Source of the DNA: Pedobacter sp. Hv1
Lineage (GTDB): Bacteria > Bacteroidota > Bacteroidia > Sphingobacteriales > Sphingobacteriaceae
DNA: 64,000 bases
Reading direction: 5' to 3'
Assembly: GCF_001412215.1 (NCBI RefSeq)
Contig: NZ_LLWP01000004.1
Location: 798,346 to 862,345 of the forward strand
Shown here: one piece after another, positions 44,763-54,871 of the stretch
How positions within the stretch are numbered: the first letter of the stretch is position 1
How the letters are laid out: the number at the start of each line of letters is the position of its first letter
The notes under the pieces: model-generated
What the model was told of the DNA's origin: nothing
Database searches by the model: none
Seen by the model: only the letters and a program-made list of their open reading frames with translations
Translations under genes and position numbers: made by a program

Positions 44763-46007
44763 ATGGAAAACTACGCTGTCGTTATATTTATTCTGGCCAT
44801 TATGATTGGTTTATCTGCAATTGCGGATAAAATCAAACTCCCCTATCCAATCATTTTAATTATTGCAGGTATTGCCATTGGGTTTATTCCTTCTTTACCC
44901 GTAATAGAGATCAATCCAGAAATCATTTTTCTGATCTTTCTCCCGCCCCTACTTTACGATGCTGCTTTTAACATCTCCTTCAAAGAGTTCAAGACCAATA
45001 TCAACACCATTGCTACCTTGGCCATTTCTTTGGTATTTATCACCACTTTAGGCATCGCTGTGGTTGCACATTATCTAATCCCTGGCATGACCTGGCCCCT
45101 TTCTTTTGTGTTAGGGGCAATTTTATCAGCTACTGATGCTGTGGCAGCCATGAGCATTACCAAGGGACTTGGCCTATCGCATAAAACCAATACCATATTA
45201 GAGGGCGAGAGCTTGGTTAATGATGCCTCTGCCCTGGTAGCCTATCGTTTTGCTGTTGCAGCTGTTACAGGCACTGCATTTGTCTTTTGGGAAGCTTCCT
45301 TAACCTTTGTCATTTTAATGGTGGGTGGAGCGCTTATAGGCTTAATAATGAGCAGAATACTTTCGGTCATTATCCAAAGAATTCATGAAAACACTTTGGC
45401 TACTATCAGTTTCATCTTATTGATGCCTTTTGTAACCTATTTAATTGCCGAAGAACTTCATGTTTCTGGGGTTATTGCAGTGGTAATTTTGGGTTTAGGT
45501 ATCGCCAGGTTCAGCAGAATGATTTTCCCTGCCAAGCTTAAAGAGCAATCGAGAAATATCTGGGATATCATTATTTTTCTGCTCAATGGGCTCATTTTTA
45601 TCCTTATTGGATTAGAATTTCCATACATCTACAAAAACATTAACCAAGCAGACCTTCTTCCTTATATTGGCTATGCATTGATCATTACTGTTATTGCCTT
45701 ATTATTACGTATTGGAAGGGTTTTTCTTCAAAAAATCAACTTGCAAAGGGCTTTCCAAAAAGGGAAACATCGAATTACCGAAGATGCCTTGCTTGATTTT
45801 AAGAACAGTTTAATTATCAGTTGGTCTGGAATGAGGGGTATTGTTTCTTTAGCAATCGCCATCGGTTTGCCTTTAACTTTAGATGATAAAAGCCCTTTTC
45901 CAGAACGAAATGAAATTATATTTATCTCTGTTGCGGTGGTGTTATTTACTTTAATTGGGCAGGGCTTAACCTTACCTTGGTTGGTTAAACGCTTAAAAAT
46001 CGACTAG
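44763..46007 (+). CDS. CPA1-family Na+/H+ antiporter
   Basis: A 414-residue transporter with about 12 membrane segments. Conserved motifs are FLPPLLYDAAF, GAILSATDAVA and EGESLVNDASALV; the Asp of NDASA is the cation-binding residue of the CPA1 group. It lacks the long cytoplasmic tail seen in larger NhaP/NHE members. It probably controls pH and Na+ at the inner membrane. It is transcribed divergently from the TPR regulator and is followed by a histidine kinase gene 139 bp later, possibly a separate unit. Confidence 0.92.
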   Translation: MENYAVVIFILAIMIGLSAIADKIKLPYPIILIIAGIAIGFIPSLPVIEINPEIIFLIFLPPLLYDAAFNISFKEFKTNINTIATLAISLVFITTLGIAVVAHYLIPGMTWPLSFVLGAILSATDAVAAMSITKGLGLSHKTNTILEGESLVNDASALVAYRFAVAAVTGTAFVFWEASLTFVILMVGGALIGLIMSRILSVIIQRIHENTLATISFILLMPFVTYLIAEELHVSGVIAVVILGLGIARFSRMIFPAKLKEQSRNIWDIIIFLLNGLIFILIGLEFPYIYKNINQADLLPYIGYALIITVIALLLRIGRVFLQKINLQRAFQKGKHRITEDALLDFKNSLIISWSGMRGIVSLAIAIGLPLTLDDKSPFPERNEIIFISVAVVLFTLIGQGLTLPWLVKRLKID

Positions 46008-46146
46008 ATCAGCTAACTGTTTGATCAAGAGCTTCAATCGCCAAAATGTAATTTTTAAAGAAATCAATAGTTTTTTAAAAAACAATAACCAGAAATAGCT
46101 ACTTTGCTGCGCTTTCTTATTAAAAAATCATCTTTACTTACGTCTC

Positions 46147-48240
46147 ATGAACAAACTGTTTATCCGTTTATTCTGCTGTCTCATTTTGATGTTGACAGTT
46201 AACTATACGTATGCACAAAAAAATATATCTAGTGATAGCACCTATCAAGCTATTCTAAAAATCAAAAATGATACAATCCGTATCAAAAAAACGGTTGAAT
46301 ACGCCAGTTCGCTCATTTCCAAAAAGAAACCATTAGGTGGTGAAATTGCAAACTTAGCCATTAAGGATGCACTAAGCTCCAAAAACAACCACAATTTGGG
46401 AATTACTTATTTAGCCCTTGGTTATTCTTACGTACTAACTGGCGAATATGCATTAGCCTACCCAAATTATATCCAAGCTTTAAATGTTTATCAAAAAATA
46501 AACGAACCTAAAAATTTATGGCGTGCCTATTTAGACCTCACCTGGATTCAGATCCAATTTAACGAATACCAAAATGCTGAAACTTATATTCAGAATGCAT
46601 TAAAGATTGCCAAACAAGAGGGTCTGATTATGGAAGAAGCAACAACCTATAATTACTTAGGTATTCTCTACGATAGTCAACTGAAATACGATACTGCCAT
46701 TGGTTATTATAAACAAGCACTTGCCCTCAATGAAAAAAAAGGCACAGAATTTAACCAGATCAGCACGTTAACAAATTTAGGAATTAGCCAACGGAGGTCG
46801 AAAAGATATAAAGAAGCTTATGATTCTTTTATAAAGGCCAAATTGTTAATCGACAAAGGGAATATAGGCTATTTCAAACAATCCATTTACCAGAACCTTG
46901 CTGAGCTCACCTTTGTAATGAAAGATTACGAAAATGCCGAAATCTATATTTTAAAGGCATTGGCTACTTCTAATGGAAACAACGAAATGGTATTAAAAAG
47001 AGGCTTGTATAATAACCTATACGAAGTTTATAAAAACAAAAAAGACTTTGAAAAAGCGTTACAATATGCCGATTCGGCTCGGAACCTAGAGGTAATGGTT
47101 TTCTCTAAGGATAAGGTTGCCGAAATTATGAATCTGCAGACTAAATATGATACCAAGCTGAAAGATGAAAAAATAGCTAACCAGCATGCCTTGAACCTGC
47201 AACAGCTTCAACAATTAGAAATTAACAAGAAAGAACTTCAACTTACCCTCGAGCAGAAAAAGAATGCAGAGCTGACTTTTACTAAACGACAAAATGAATT
47301 GCAGAATGAAAAGAGGCTTCAAGAATCTATCATTCAAAAAGACCGTTTACAAGCCAAGTTAGATAAGCAAGCCAGCGATCAACAAATTCTTTTGCAAAAA
47401 GGAAAAATTGAAACGAATAAAAAACTTCAGCTCTTTCTTGCCATAGTAACCCTAATGGCCATTGCTATAGCTGCGTTTATTTTTTACAATCAACGAAAAA
47501 CAAGGCGACTGAATGAACTCATTACGCAACAAAAAAAGGACCTCGAAAACATCAATGGTGTAAAAGACCGCATTTTTACCATTATTAGTCATGATATGCG
47601 TGCACCGGTAAATACCCTGATTTCTTTTAATCACTTATTGGAAGACCATGACCTCTCCTCAGAAAAGATTAAACGTTATGCCAAAGAGATCAACAAAACG
47701 TTAGACCATACTTCCATTTTAATGGAAAACCTACTCAATTGGAGCAGAAGCCAATTACAAGGTTACAAACCGAATAGTCATACCCATTTGTTAAAAAACA
47801 TTTCCAATCAGGTAATTCAGACCTTAGCTAGTCAGGCAGCAAAAAAAGGGATTAGTTTAACCAACAATATCGCACCAGAGGCCACCATTTATGCTGATGC
47901 GGATATGACTGAGCTCATTATGCGAAACATTGTAGCCAATGCCATTAAATTTACACCTACCAACGGTGTGGTTGAATTAAATACCACCTTAACAGACAAA
48001 CAAACAACCTTTTATGTATCTGATAATGGCGTAGGTATTACAGCACAGTTAGTAGAACAACTGAACAGCAATGATACTTCTTACCATGTTACTACCCAGC
48101 TTGGAACCAACAAAGAAAAAGGTACTGGTTTAGGACTAATGCTTTGTAAGGCATTTACAAGCCTAATGAATGGCGAAATATTAGTGACCAGCGAAACTGG
48201 AAAAGGAAGTGTAATTTTTGTAACCCTTCCTAATAGTTAA
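46147..48240 (+). CDS. TPR sensor histidine kinase
   Basis: A 697-residue kinase. Signal peptide (1-23), TPR repeats (about 40-330), coiled coil rich in Gln and Lys (340-420), one membrane helix (about 426-446), HisKA domain with His482 in ISHDMRAPVN, and HATPase with IMRNIVANAIKFT (N box), SDNGVGI (G1) and GTGLGLMLCK (G2). There is no receiver domain and no response regulator next to it; the orphan receivers at 34-35 kb could be partners. Domain order matches the many TPR-HKs of Bacteroidetes. The signal is unknown. Confidence 0.93.
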   Translation: MNKLFIRLFCCLILMLTVNYTYAQKNISSDSTYQAILKIKNDTIRIKKTVEYASSLISKKKPLGGEIANLAIKDALSSKNNHNLGITYLALGYSYVLTGEYALAYPNYIQALNVYQKINEPKNLWRAYLDLTWIQIQFNEYQNAETYIQNALKIAKQEGLIMEEATTYNYLGILYDSQLKYDTAIGYYKQALALNEKKGTEFNQISTLTNLGISQRRSKRYKEAYDSFIKAKLLIDKGNIGYFKQSIYQNLAELTFVMKDYENAEIYILKALATSNGNNEMVLKRGLYNNLYEVYKNKKDFEKALQYADSARNLEVMVFSKDKVAEIMNLQTKYDTKLKDEKIANQHALNLQQLQQLEINKKELQLTLEQKKNAELTFTKRQNELQNEKRLQESIIQKDRLQAKLDKQASDQQILLQKGKIETNKKLQLFLAIVTLMAIAIAAFIFYNQRKTRRLNELITQQKKDLENINGVKDRIFTIISHDMRAPVNTLISFNHLLEDHDLSSEKIKRYAKEINKTLDHTSILMENLLNWSRSQLQGYKPNSHTHLLKNISNQVIQTLASQAAKKGISLTNNIAPEATIYADADMTELIMRNIVANAIKFTPTNGVVELNTTLTDKQTTFYVSDNGVGITAQLVEQLNSNDTSYHVTTQLGTNKEKGTGLGLMLCKAFTSLMNGEILVTSETGKGSVIFVTLPNS

Positions 48241-48257
48241 TTGTTAGTCGAGATCGT

Positions 48258-48317
48258 TAGTCGGGATTTGAAATCCCGACTAGCTATTATATAGCTGTTG
48301 GCGAGGACGCCAACAGC
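48258..48317. terminator. Two adjacent perfect hairpins between convergent genes
   Basis: The first hairpin pairs 48258-48269 with 48271-48282 (12 bp, almost no loop). The second pairs 48294-48303 with 48308-48317 (10 bp, loop AGGA). They fill the gap between the histidine kinase and tldD. No T run follows either, so they may not terminate on their own. They look like copies of interspersed palindromes. Confidence 0.65.
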
Positions 48318-48332
48318 AGCTACATTGATATA

Positions 48333-49973
48333 TTAACCTAGTTTACTTCCCGTATTGATTACTTTTACCCCATTGAAACGGGTAGTTGGACTGCCATGAG
48401 AAACCGCACTTACCTGACTTGGCTGACCTTTACCATCGGAAAAAGTTCCACCTAAACGGTAATCGTTTTTATCGCACAGCTGTACACACGAATTCCAAAA
48501 CTCTTGTGTATTGGATTGATAGGAAGCATCTTTAAACATGCCAACAATCTTTCCTTCTTTAATTTCGTAGGCCAATTGTGCACTGAACTGGAAATTGTAA
48601 CGCTGCTGATCAATAGAATAAGAGTTACGACCAAACATGTAAATGCCTTTTTCTACATTTTTAACCATGTCTGCCGCAGATAAAGCAGCTTCACCTGGTG
48701 CCAATGATACATTTGGCATGCGTTGAAATTGGATACTATCCCAGCTGTCAGCGTAACAACAACCTTGCGATTCTTTTAGGCCTAAAATATGCGCCTGATC
48801 TCTAATGGTTTGGTAGTTGACCAAAATACCATCTTTGATGATATCCCATTTGCCACATTTTACACCTTCATCATCATAACCTACAGCTCCCAATGAGCCT
48901 TTCTCCATTTTATCTGCAATGATATTCACCTGCTTGCTTCCAAAATTAAACTTCTTGGTTTCCCACTTGTCTAATGTTAAGAAGCTGGTACCTGCATAAT
49001 TGGCCTCATAGCCCAATACACGGTCTAATTCAGTGGGGTGTCCTACCGATTCGTGGATGGTTAAAAACAAATGCGAAGGATCTAAAACCAAATCATACTT
49101 GCCTGCGGCAACAGGTTTGGCTTTTAATTTCTCGGCTACATGCACAGTGGCTTCTTTCACATCTTCAAACATGTCGTAACGTTTTTTGTATAGCGTTACT
49201 GGTCCACCTTTTATTTTTTCTTCATCTTTTGGCGTAAGGTATTCGAAACCCATTCCCATTGGTGCACTTAAGGCATTTCTGGTTTCAAACTTCCCGTTGG
49301 TTTCATCAATTTTGGTCACTGTAAAATTAGGCCAGATGCGATGAATGTCTTGGTCGATATAAGAACCATCTGTTGAAGCAAAGTACTTTTGCTCATTGAT
49401 CATAAACAGATTAGAGTTGACATATTTTGCACCACCTTTAAGTGCTTCATTATTTACGCTCAATAGTAACTCTACCTTATCAGGAATGGGCACGCTAAAG
49501 GCGTTAACCTCTACCGGAGTTTTCCAACTCACCTCACCATACCCTTTTTGTGCAGCCAATTGCACTGGCTCGCTCATCAGCTTGGCATTTCCTTTAGCAA
49601 TGGCTACAGCCATTTCTGCAGCTTTGGCAATGCTATCGTTATCTAATTTATTGGTAGCCGCAAAACCCCAAGAACCACCAGCCAATACCCTTACCCCCAA
49701 TCCATAAGATTCGCTGTTCGAGATATTTTCTACACGGGTCTCTCTTGTAGCCACTACTTGGTTAAGGTATCTGCCAATACGCACGTCTGCATAGCTTGCA
49801 CCTTTACCTTTAGCAGCATTTAAGGCAATATCGGCCATCTGTTTTTTCAGTTTTACATCAACAGGCGTCAATGCTTCCTCAACCGTAATTATTTTCCCAA
49901 AGGTATTTAGACTTGGAAGCATTGCTGCGCCGGCACCTAAACCTGTCATGTATAGGAAATCTCTTCTTCTCAA
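48333..49973 (-). CDS. tldD: TldD-family metalloprotease with Tat-like leader (copy 1)
   Basis: A 546-residue TldD-like peptidase. The zinc motif HESVGH is at 307-312, followed by PTELDR, with GCCYADSWD further on. The N-terminus MRRRDFLYMTGLGAG has a twin-arginine-type motif, so the protein may be exported folded; E. coli TldD is cytosolic. This start is TTG (49973); the next ATG would cut away the leader. It is 59 nt after tldE but a terminator lies between them. It is a close paralogue of the 51351-52985 protein. TldD/TldE pairs degrade or mature peptides elsewhere; the target here is unknown. Confidence 0.9.
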   Translation of the reverse strand: MRRRDFLYMTGLGAGAAMLPSLNTFGKIITVEEALTPVDVKLKKQMADIALNAAKGKGASYADVRIGRYLNQVVATRETRVENISNSESYGLGVRVLAGGSWGFAATNKLDNDSIAKAAEMAVAIAKGNAKLMSEPVQLAAQKGYGEVSWKTPVEVNAFSVPIPDKVELLLSVNNEALKGGAKYVNSNLFMINEQKYFASTDGSYIDQDIHRIWPNFTVTKIDETNGKFETRNALSAPMGMGFEYLTPKDEEKIKGGPVTLYKKRYDMFEDVKEATVHVAEKLKAKPVAAGKYDLVLDPSHLFLTIHESVGHPTELDRVLGYEANYAGTSFLTLDKWETKKFNFGSKQVNIIADKMEKGSLGAVGYDDEGVKCGKWDIIKDGILVNYQTIRDQAHILGLKESQGCCYADSWDSIQFQRMPNVSLAPGEAALSAADMVKNVEKGIYMFGRNSYSIDQQRYNFQFSAQLAYEIKEGKIVGMFKDASYQSNTQEFWNSCVQLCDKNDYRLGGTFSDGKGQPSQVSAVSHGSPTTRFNGVKVINTGSKLG

Positions 49974-50001
49974 TTCTTTTAAATTTAAAGGTTAAAAAAA
50001 C

Positions 50002-50021
50002 GGCGATGAAATCTCATCGCC
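50002..50021 (-). terminator. Intrinsic terminator after tldE
   Basis: On the minus strand a perfect 8-bp GC-rich stem (50014-50021 with 50002-50009, loop GATT) is followed by CG and seven T residues. It ends the tldD-tldE transcript 10 nt after the tldE stop codon. Confidence 0.85.
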
Positions 50022-50031
50022 TGTTTGTTTT

Positions 50032-51348
50032 TTAAATAGCATCTGATAATGAGGTGAATGTAAAGTCTTTGATCTTCATTGGAGGGATCATGCCACTACC
50101 TGTTCTTACAGGTTTGCCCAATGCCTCTACGTTGTTTAACATAATGATCGGACTTTCATTAAACCTAAAGTTTTTGATCGGGAATTTGATTTCACCATTT
50201 TCGATATAGAAAGTACCATCACGTGTAAGTCCTGTTAACAATAGTGTTTGTGGATCTACAGATCTGATGTACCAGAAACGGGTAACCAAAATTCCTTTTT
50301 CGGTACTTTTAATCAAGTCTTGTAAAGATTGTGTTCCACCTTCTAATACAATACTTCTATTAAATGGAAGTGGTTCTACTCCCTTTTTATTGGCCCAAAA
50401 TCTAGAGTAAGATAAGTTTTTAACTACGCCGTCTTTTACCCATTGTGTTCTTTTCACTGCCAAGCCATCGCCTGTCCAAGTAGATGAAGGTAGTTCAGGA
50501 TTTAATGGATCTGAATAGATATTTACATTTTCTGAAAACAACTGTTCTCCCAATCGGGTTCCACCACCTTTTTTACTCATGAAACTACGACCTTCATCAG
50601 CACTACGGGCATCAAAACCTCTAAACATATTGCCTAAAATATCGCTCGCTGCTAAAGGTTCTAAAATCACTGTATATTTTCCAGGTTCAATTGCTTTTGC
50701 ACCTGCTGAACCTGTGGCTTTACTTGCCGCTATTTTGCTAAGCGCCAATACGTCCATTTTGCTCAGATCGTTAAAGTTTTGCTCCACATAACCAGAACCT
50801 GTTCCTTCTTTGTTTCTAATGGTTACAGAGAAGGATACATCGGTAGATTTGTTATACGCGAATAAACCTTTAGAATTCATTACCGAATTGAAACGGGTTG
50901 AATTTTCTAAGAAACCAGCGGCATCTAAATTGGCTGCTTTGGCTACACTTAAACTCTTGCCCACCATTTCGGCCCTCGTATCAGGAGTCATGGCTGCTGT
51001 TTTTTCATTATAAGTGGTCGATTCAGGGAAAGTTTGTCCACCTAACAAAGGCATCGATTCTGGATTTTCTGGTGCCAGTTGTGCCAATTCTTCAGATCTT
51101 TGTACCACTTTTTTTAGGGAAGCATCATCAAATTCGTTGATAGATGCCGAACCAGTTTTTTTACCAAAGGTTGAGTTAACCGATAAACCCATTACACTAA
51201 TCTGGCCTGCAGTTGATACTGCATTTCGAGCATAACGGATATTGCCACCATCAGAACCATTTAAACTGATTTCGCAGGCATCTGCTTTCGAATAGCTGAG
51301 TACCTTTTTTAATATTGCTTGGGCTTCTTCTTTACTTAATATGGCCAT
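50032..51348 (-). CDS. tldE: TldE/PmbA-family protein
   Basis: A 438-residue partner of TldD. It lacks the HExxxH zinc motif, as TldE proteins do, and keeps the family C-terminal GSGMIPPMKIKDF segment. In the known complex TldE pairs with TldD to form the protease. It has no signal peptide, in contrast to both TldD proteins flanking it. It starts 2 nt after tldD copy 2, so the two are co-translated. Subcellular location is therefore uncertain: either export occurs by hitch-hiking or the TldD leaders are not functional. Confidence 0.9.
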   Translation of the reverse strand: MAILSKEEAQAILKKVLSYSKADACEISLNGSDGGNIRYARNAVSTAGQISVMGLSVNSTFGKKTGSASINEFDDASLKKVVQRSEELAQLAPENPESMPLLGGQTFPESTTYNEKTAAMTPDTRAEMVGKSLSVAKAANLDAAGFLENSTRFNSVMNSKGLFAYNKSTDVSFSVTIRNKEGTGSGYVEQNFNDLSKMDVLALSKIAASKATGSAGAKAIEPGKYTVILEPLAASDILGNMFRGFDARSADEGRSFMSKKGGGTRLGEQLFSENVNIYSDPLNPELPSSTWTGDGLAVKRTQWVKDGVVKNLSYSRFWANKKGVEPLPFNRSIVLEGGTQSLQDLIKSTEKGILVTRFWYIRSVDPQTLLLTGLTRDGTFYIENGEIKFPIKNFRFNESPIIMLNNVEALGKPVRTGSGMIPPMKIKDFTFTSLSDAI

Positions 51349-51350
51349 AA

Positions 51351-52985
51351 TTATATTTTTCTAGCTGTATTGATAACATTAACTCCATTAAAACGTGCTG
51401 TTGAGCTTCCATGAGAAACTGCACTACTTTGTGAAGGCTGGCCTTTTCCATCGTTAAATGAGCCGCCTAGGCGATAATCGCTTTCATCACAAACTGCTGA
51501 ACAAGAATTCCAGAACTCCTGTGTGTTAGACTGATAAGATACATCGTTCAGCATACCTACAATTTTACCATTCTTGATTTCGTAGAACAATTGTCCACCG
51601 AATTGGAAATTGTAGCGTTGTTGATCGATAGAATAACTACCATCACCAATAATGTACACCCCTTTTTCTACGTTTTTGATCATATCGTCAACGCTCAACT
51701 TCTCTTTTCCAGCTTCTAATGATACGTTTGGCATGCGTTGGAACTGAATATCATCCCAACCTTGTGCATAACAACAACCTTGCGATTCTTTTAGTCCAAT
51801 AATGTGTGCCTGATCTCTAATGGCCTGATAATTTACCAATACACCATTTTTAATCAAATCCCATTTCTTGCAAGCTACTCCTTCATCGTCATAACCTACA
51901 GCACCTAATGAACCTACTTGTTTTTTATCGGCCACAATGTTTACCTTATCGCTACCGAACTTGAATTTCTTAGATTCCCATTTATCTAAGGTTAAGAAAC
52001 TTGTACCTGCATAATTGGCTTCGTAACCTAAAACACGGTCTAATTCGGTTGGGTGACCTACAGATTCGTGGATCGTTAACCACAAGTGTGATGGATCCAA
52101 TACCAGATCGTATTTACCAGGTTCTACAGATTTAGCAGTGATTTTTTCTTTAGCTACACTTGTAGCTTCTTTCACATCACCTAACATATCGTATCTGCCT
52201 TTGTAACGGGTAATTACACCACTTACTTTATCTTCTGGTCTGGCATTCATATATTCAAAGCCCATGCCCATTGGCGAGCTTAAGGCCGATTGGGTTTTGA
52301 ACTTACCCGATTCTCTATCAATAATGGTTACGCCAAATGTAGGATAGATACGGTGTACATCTTGATCAATGTATGAACCATCGGTAGAAGCAAAATATTT
52401 TTGTTCATTTACCGCAAACAGTGCCGCATTCACAAAATTAGCTCCATTTTGGATGGCAATATCATTTACGTTTAACAATAGATCTACCTTATCTTTTACA
52501 GGCACCTCAAAAGCATTGATTTCAATTGGAGTTTTCCAACTTACTTCTCCATAACCCTTTTGTGGGGCCAATTGTACAGGTTCGCCTTGTATTTTAGCAT
52601 TGGCTTTAGCCACGGCAACTGCTTGTTCGGCAGCTTTGGCAATGGCATCTTTGGTTACGCTATTCGTTGCTGCAAAGCCCCAACAGCCATTGGCCAGTAC
52701 CCTAATGCCTACACCATAAGATTCGGTATTGGCAACGCCTTGTACACGTTTATCTCTGGTAGAAACAAATTGGTTTAAATAACGGCCAATACGTACATCG
52801 GCATAACTTGCCCCTTTTGATTTTGCTGCATTTAAGGCAACATCGGCTAGTTCTTTTTTAATTTTAACGTCTACGCGGTCTAGTGCCTGTAACGGGTCTA
52901 TTGGATTTGCAAACGCAGAAAGATCTGGAAGCAACAATGCACCCGCACCCATTCCAGATAAGTAGAGAAAGTCTTTTCTTTTCAA
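51351..52985 (-). CDS. tldD: TldD-family metalloprotease with Tat-like leader (copy 2)
   Basis: A 544-residue TldD protein with HESVGH at 306-311 and GCCYAQGWD further on. Long stretches are identical to copy 1, which points to duplication. The leader MKRKDFLYLSGMGAG has Lys-Arg in place of Arg-Arg, followed by a likely signal peptidase site (LSAFA, about 26). The start is again TTG (52985). It lies 93 nt below the Bat-like membrane gene cluster and 2 nt before tldE. Confidence 0.9.
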   Translation of the reverse strand: MKRKDFLYLSGMGAGALLLPDLSAFANPIDPLQALDRVDVKIKKELADVALNAAKSKGASYADVRIGRYLNQFVSTRDKRVQGVANTESYGVGIRVLANGCWGFAATNSVTKDAIAKAAEQAVAVAKANAKIQGEPVQLAPQKGYGEVSWKTPIEINAFEVPVKDKVDLLLNVNDIAIQNGANFVNAALFAVNEQKYFASTDGSYIDQDVHRIYPTFGVTIIDRESGKFKTQSALSSPMGMGFEYMNARPEDKVSGVITRYKGRYDMLGDVKEATSVAKEKITAKSVEPGKYDLVLDPSHLWLTIHESVGHPTELDRVLGYEANYAGTSFLTLDKWESKKFKFGSDKVNIVADKKQVGSLGAVGYDDEGVACKKWDLIKNGVLVNYQAIRDQAHIIGLKESQGCCYAQGWDDIQFQRMPNVSLEAGKEKLSVDDMIKNVEKGVYIIGDGSYSIDQQRYNFQFGGQLFYEIKNGKIVGMLNDVSYQSNTQEFWNSCSAVCDESDYRLGGSFNDGKGQPSQSSAVSHGSSTARFNGVNVINTARKI

Positions 52986-53078
52986 AACGGTTCGGTTTTA
53001 GTTAGTGGTTGATTAGCTCAAGGTAGTAATTTTAGCAAGCAAATAACCTTAAAGAATATAACATTTTAGTTTCAATTG

Positions 53079-54869
53079 TTATTTATTCTCCAAAATCCTC
53101 AATTCGTACCATAAGAAGGATGCTGCCATTAAAAAAATGGCCAAAAACCACCATTTAGAAATTTCCTTTTCAACTGAACTGTTGTTTTGCAGGGCATTTA
53201 CCTGCTTTTTGTTTTGATTGGCTATAAAATGATTGGTACTGCTGATTTTATTGGCATTTTTAAGATTTTGCCAATCAGACTTTTGATAAACATAAAAATC
53301 TACTGCTTTTTGATTGATTTTCAATTGATTCCAACCCAATTGGCTTGGCCAGAAAACAGCATCCCATTCAAATGGTAACTCCATATTTTGTCTCGGACTT
53401 AACTTCACCTCTCCTAGCCTCATATCAGGCACTTTATCATCTGTCCCGCTTACGATCAATCTTGTTCTTTGGTCTACTGTAGTCAATTGAGGCACGAACT
53501 GAACAGTTTGATCCATTGATTTTTTACGTGACGCTTTATCAAGTAAAGTAGACCAAAATGTGGTGTAGTCTGCACTTTTACCAGCAAGTTGCCATTGGTA
53601 AGTGGCCGAAATTGTAGAGCCCATTACTTGCCCCATGCCATGGAGCTGTGTGCTTACCACAGCCCTACCTTTGGTATCAGCAACCAATATTTGCTCGTTT
53701 GCCCCTGTTTTTAGAAACAAAGTTTGTACAAAGGGCAATACATTTAAGTTGGCGTTTTCTGCTGGTATTTTAAAGGCTAAGGGTTTTTCTGCCGAGGCAG
53801 GAATTTCGTATCGGTTAAAATTTTGAAATGGATTGGTTTGTTTGGGATCAATTAACCTGATCATCAGCCCCATGCCATTTTCAACAGCCAACTGAATTGT
53901 TGATCTTTCTTTAGCACTGAGGGCTTTTAATTCTTCTTCATCGGCCAATAGCACAGCTATATTTTTCAATGTTTCTGAATTGATCTGATCCAGATTCGTT
54001 TCTTTTCGGTTCAGAAAATCTGTACTGTATTTATTTTTGCTGATCCTGCTTCTCAATGCAACTGGATATTGGTTTTCGTACAACCATTTTTTCAGAAATT
54101 TGTATTCAAAATCTGGAAAGGAAGCCAATACCAATACATTCATTACTTCTTTTTTGGCCACTGTAAATGGAACAGGTTCTTTACTTAGGGTATCTTTTCC
54201 TTGTAGGGCGATTAAACGATAAACTGCTTTTCCTGTTTGTTTGGGTATGGTTTTGAAAGAAAAATCGACACTAGATTTTGCTTTGACACTCAATGAATCT
54301 ATGTTTTTGCCTAAGCCAAAAAGCAATAATTTTATAGCTTGGTCACTTTCGTTCTGGTAATTTCCTTGAACAATTAAGGGAGTTGTTGCCTTCAATTCGG
54401 CTGGCCAATTACAAGAAATCACGCCTGATGGAACCGAGCCAGCATGGAAAGCAACAGTATGGTTTTCTAGCTTTTTTAGTTCTTCTTTTCCTAACCCGTA
54501 ACCATAAATATGAACCTGTTTAAGCTCAGGATGTAATTGTAAGTGATAGGCTAAATCTGGCAGGTAATTGGCTTTGATGTTTTGATGTGCTTTAAGTACG
54601 GCCGAATCTACATAGTACTTGTTTCCTTTAATTGCTGCAATGGTTGGGCTACTTGTACCTACAGTAATGAGGTTCAATTCATTTACAGATTCAACCTTTT
54701 TAACAGTATAGGTAATAGGAACAATCAATGCTGCAAAAGCACCCACCATGGCAACACTAGCAATGATGCGCCAAACCAAATGGGCTTTATTTTTCCTCTT
54801 GAATTCTTTGTAGACCAAGAAAATTCCAAAAGCAAGGCAAGCCAAAAGTATTGCATATTTAAATTCCAT
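53079..54869 (-). CDS. Membrane protein of the MoxR/Bat cluster with extracytoplasmic domain
   Basis: A 596-residue protein. Two membrane helices lie at the N-terminus (about 5-18 and 32-55) and one at the C-terminus (WWFLAIFLMAASFLWYELR). The large extracytoplasmic part between them has a DUF4350/amidotransferase-like segment (NVLVLASFPDFEYKFL, VLLADEEELK, VENGMGLMIRLID). No vWA MIDAS motif is obvious. It begins 2 nt after the DUF4175 gene. The family is found beside BatA/MoxR genes in Bacteroidetes; its function is not known. Confidence 0.7.
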   Translation of the reverse strand: MEFKYAILLACLAFGIFLVYKEFKRKNKAHLVWRIIASVAMVGAFAALIVPITYTVKKVESVNELNLITVGTSSPTIAAIKGNKYYVDSAVLKAHQNIKANYLPDLAYHLQLHPELKQVHIYGYGLGKEELKKLENHTVAFHAGSVPSGVISCNWPAELKATTPLIVQGNYQNESDQAIKLLLFGLGKNIDSLSVKAKSSVDFSFKTIPKQTGKAVYRLIALQGKDTLSKEPVPFTVAKKEVMNVLVLASFPDFEYKFLKKWLYENQYPVALRSRISKNKYSTDFLNRKETNLDQINSETLKNIAVLLADEEELKALSAKERSTIQLAVENGMGLMIRLIDPKQTNPFQNFNRYEIPASAEKPLAFKIPAENANLNVLPFVQTLFLKTGANEQILVADTKGRAVVSTQLHGMGQVMGSTISATYQWQLAGKSADYTTFWSTLLDKASRKKSMDQTVQFVPQLTTVDQRTRLIVSGTDDKVPDMRLGEVKLSPRQNMELPFEWDAVFWPSQLGWNQLKINQKAVDFYVYQKSDWQNLKNANKISSTNHFIANQNKKQVNALQNNSSVEKEISKWWFLAIFLMAASFLWYELRILENK

Positions 54870-54871
54870 GG

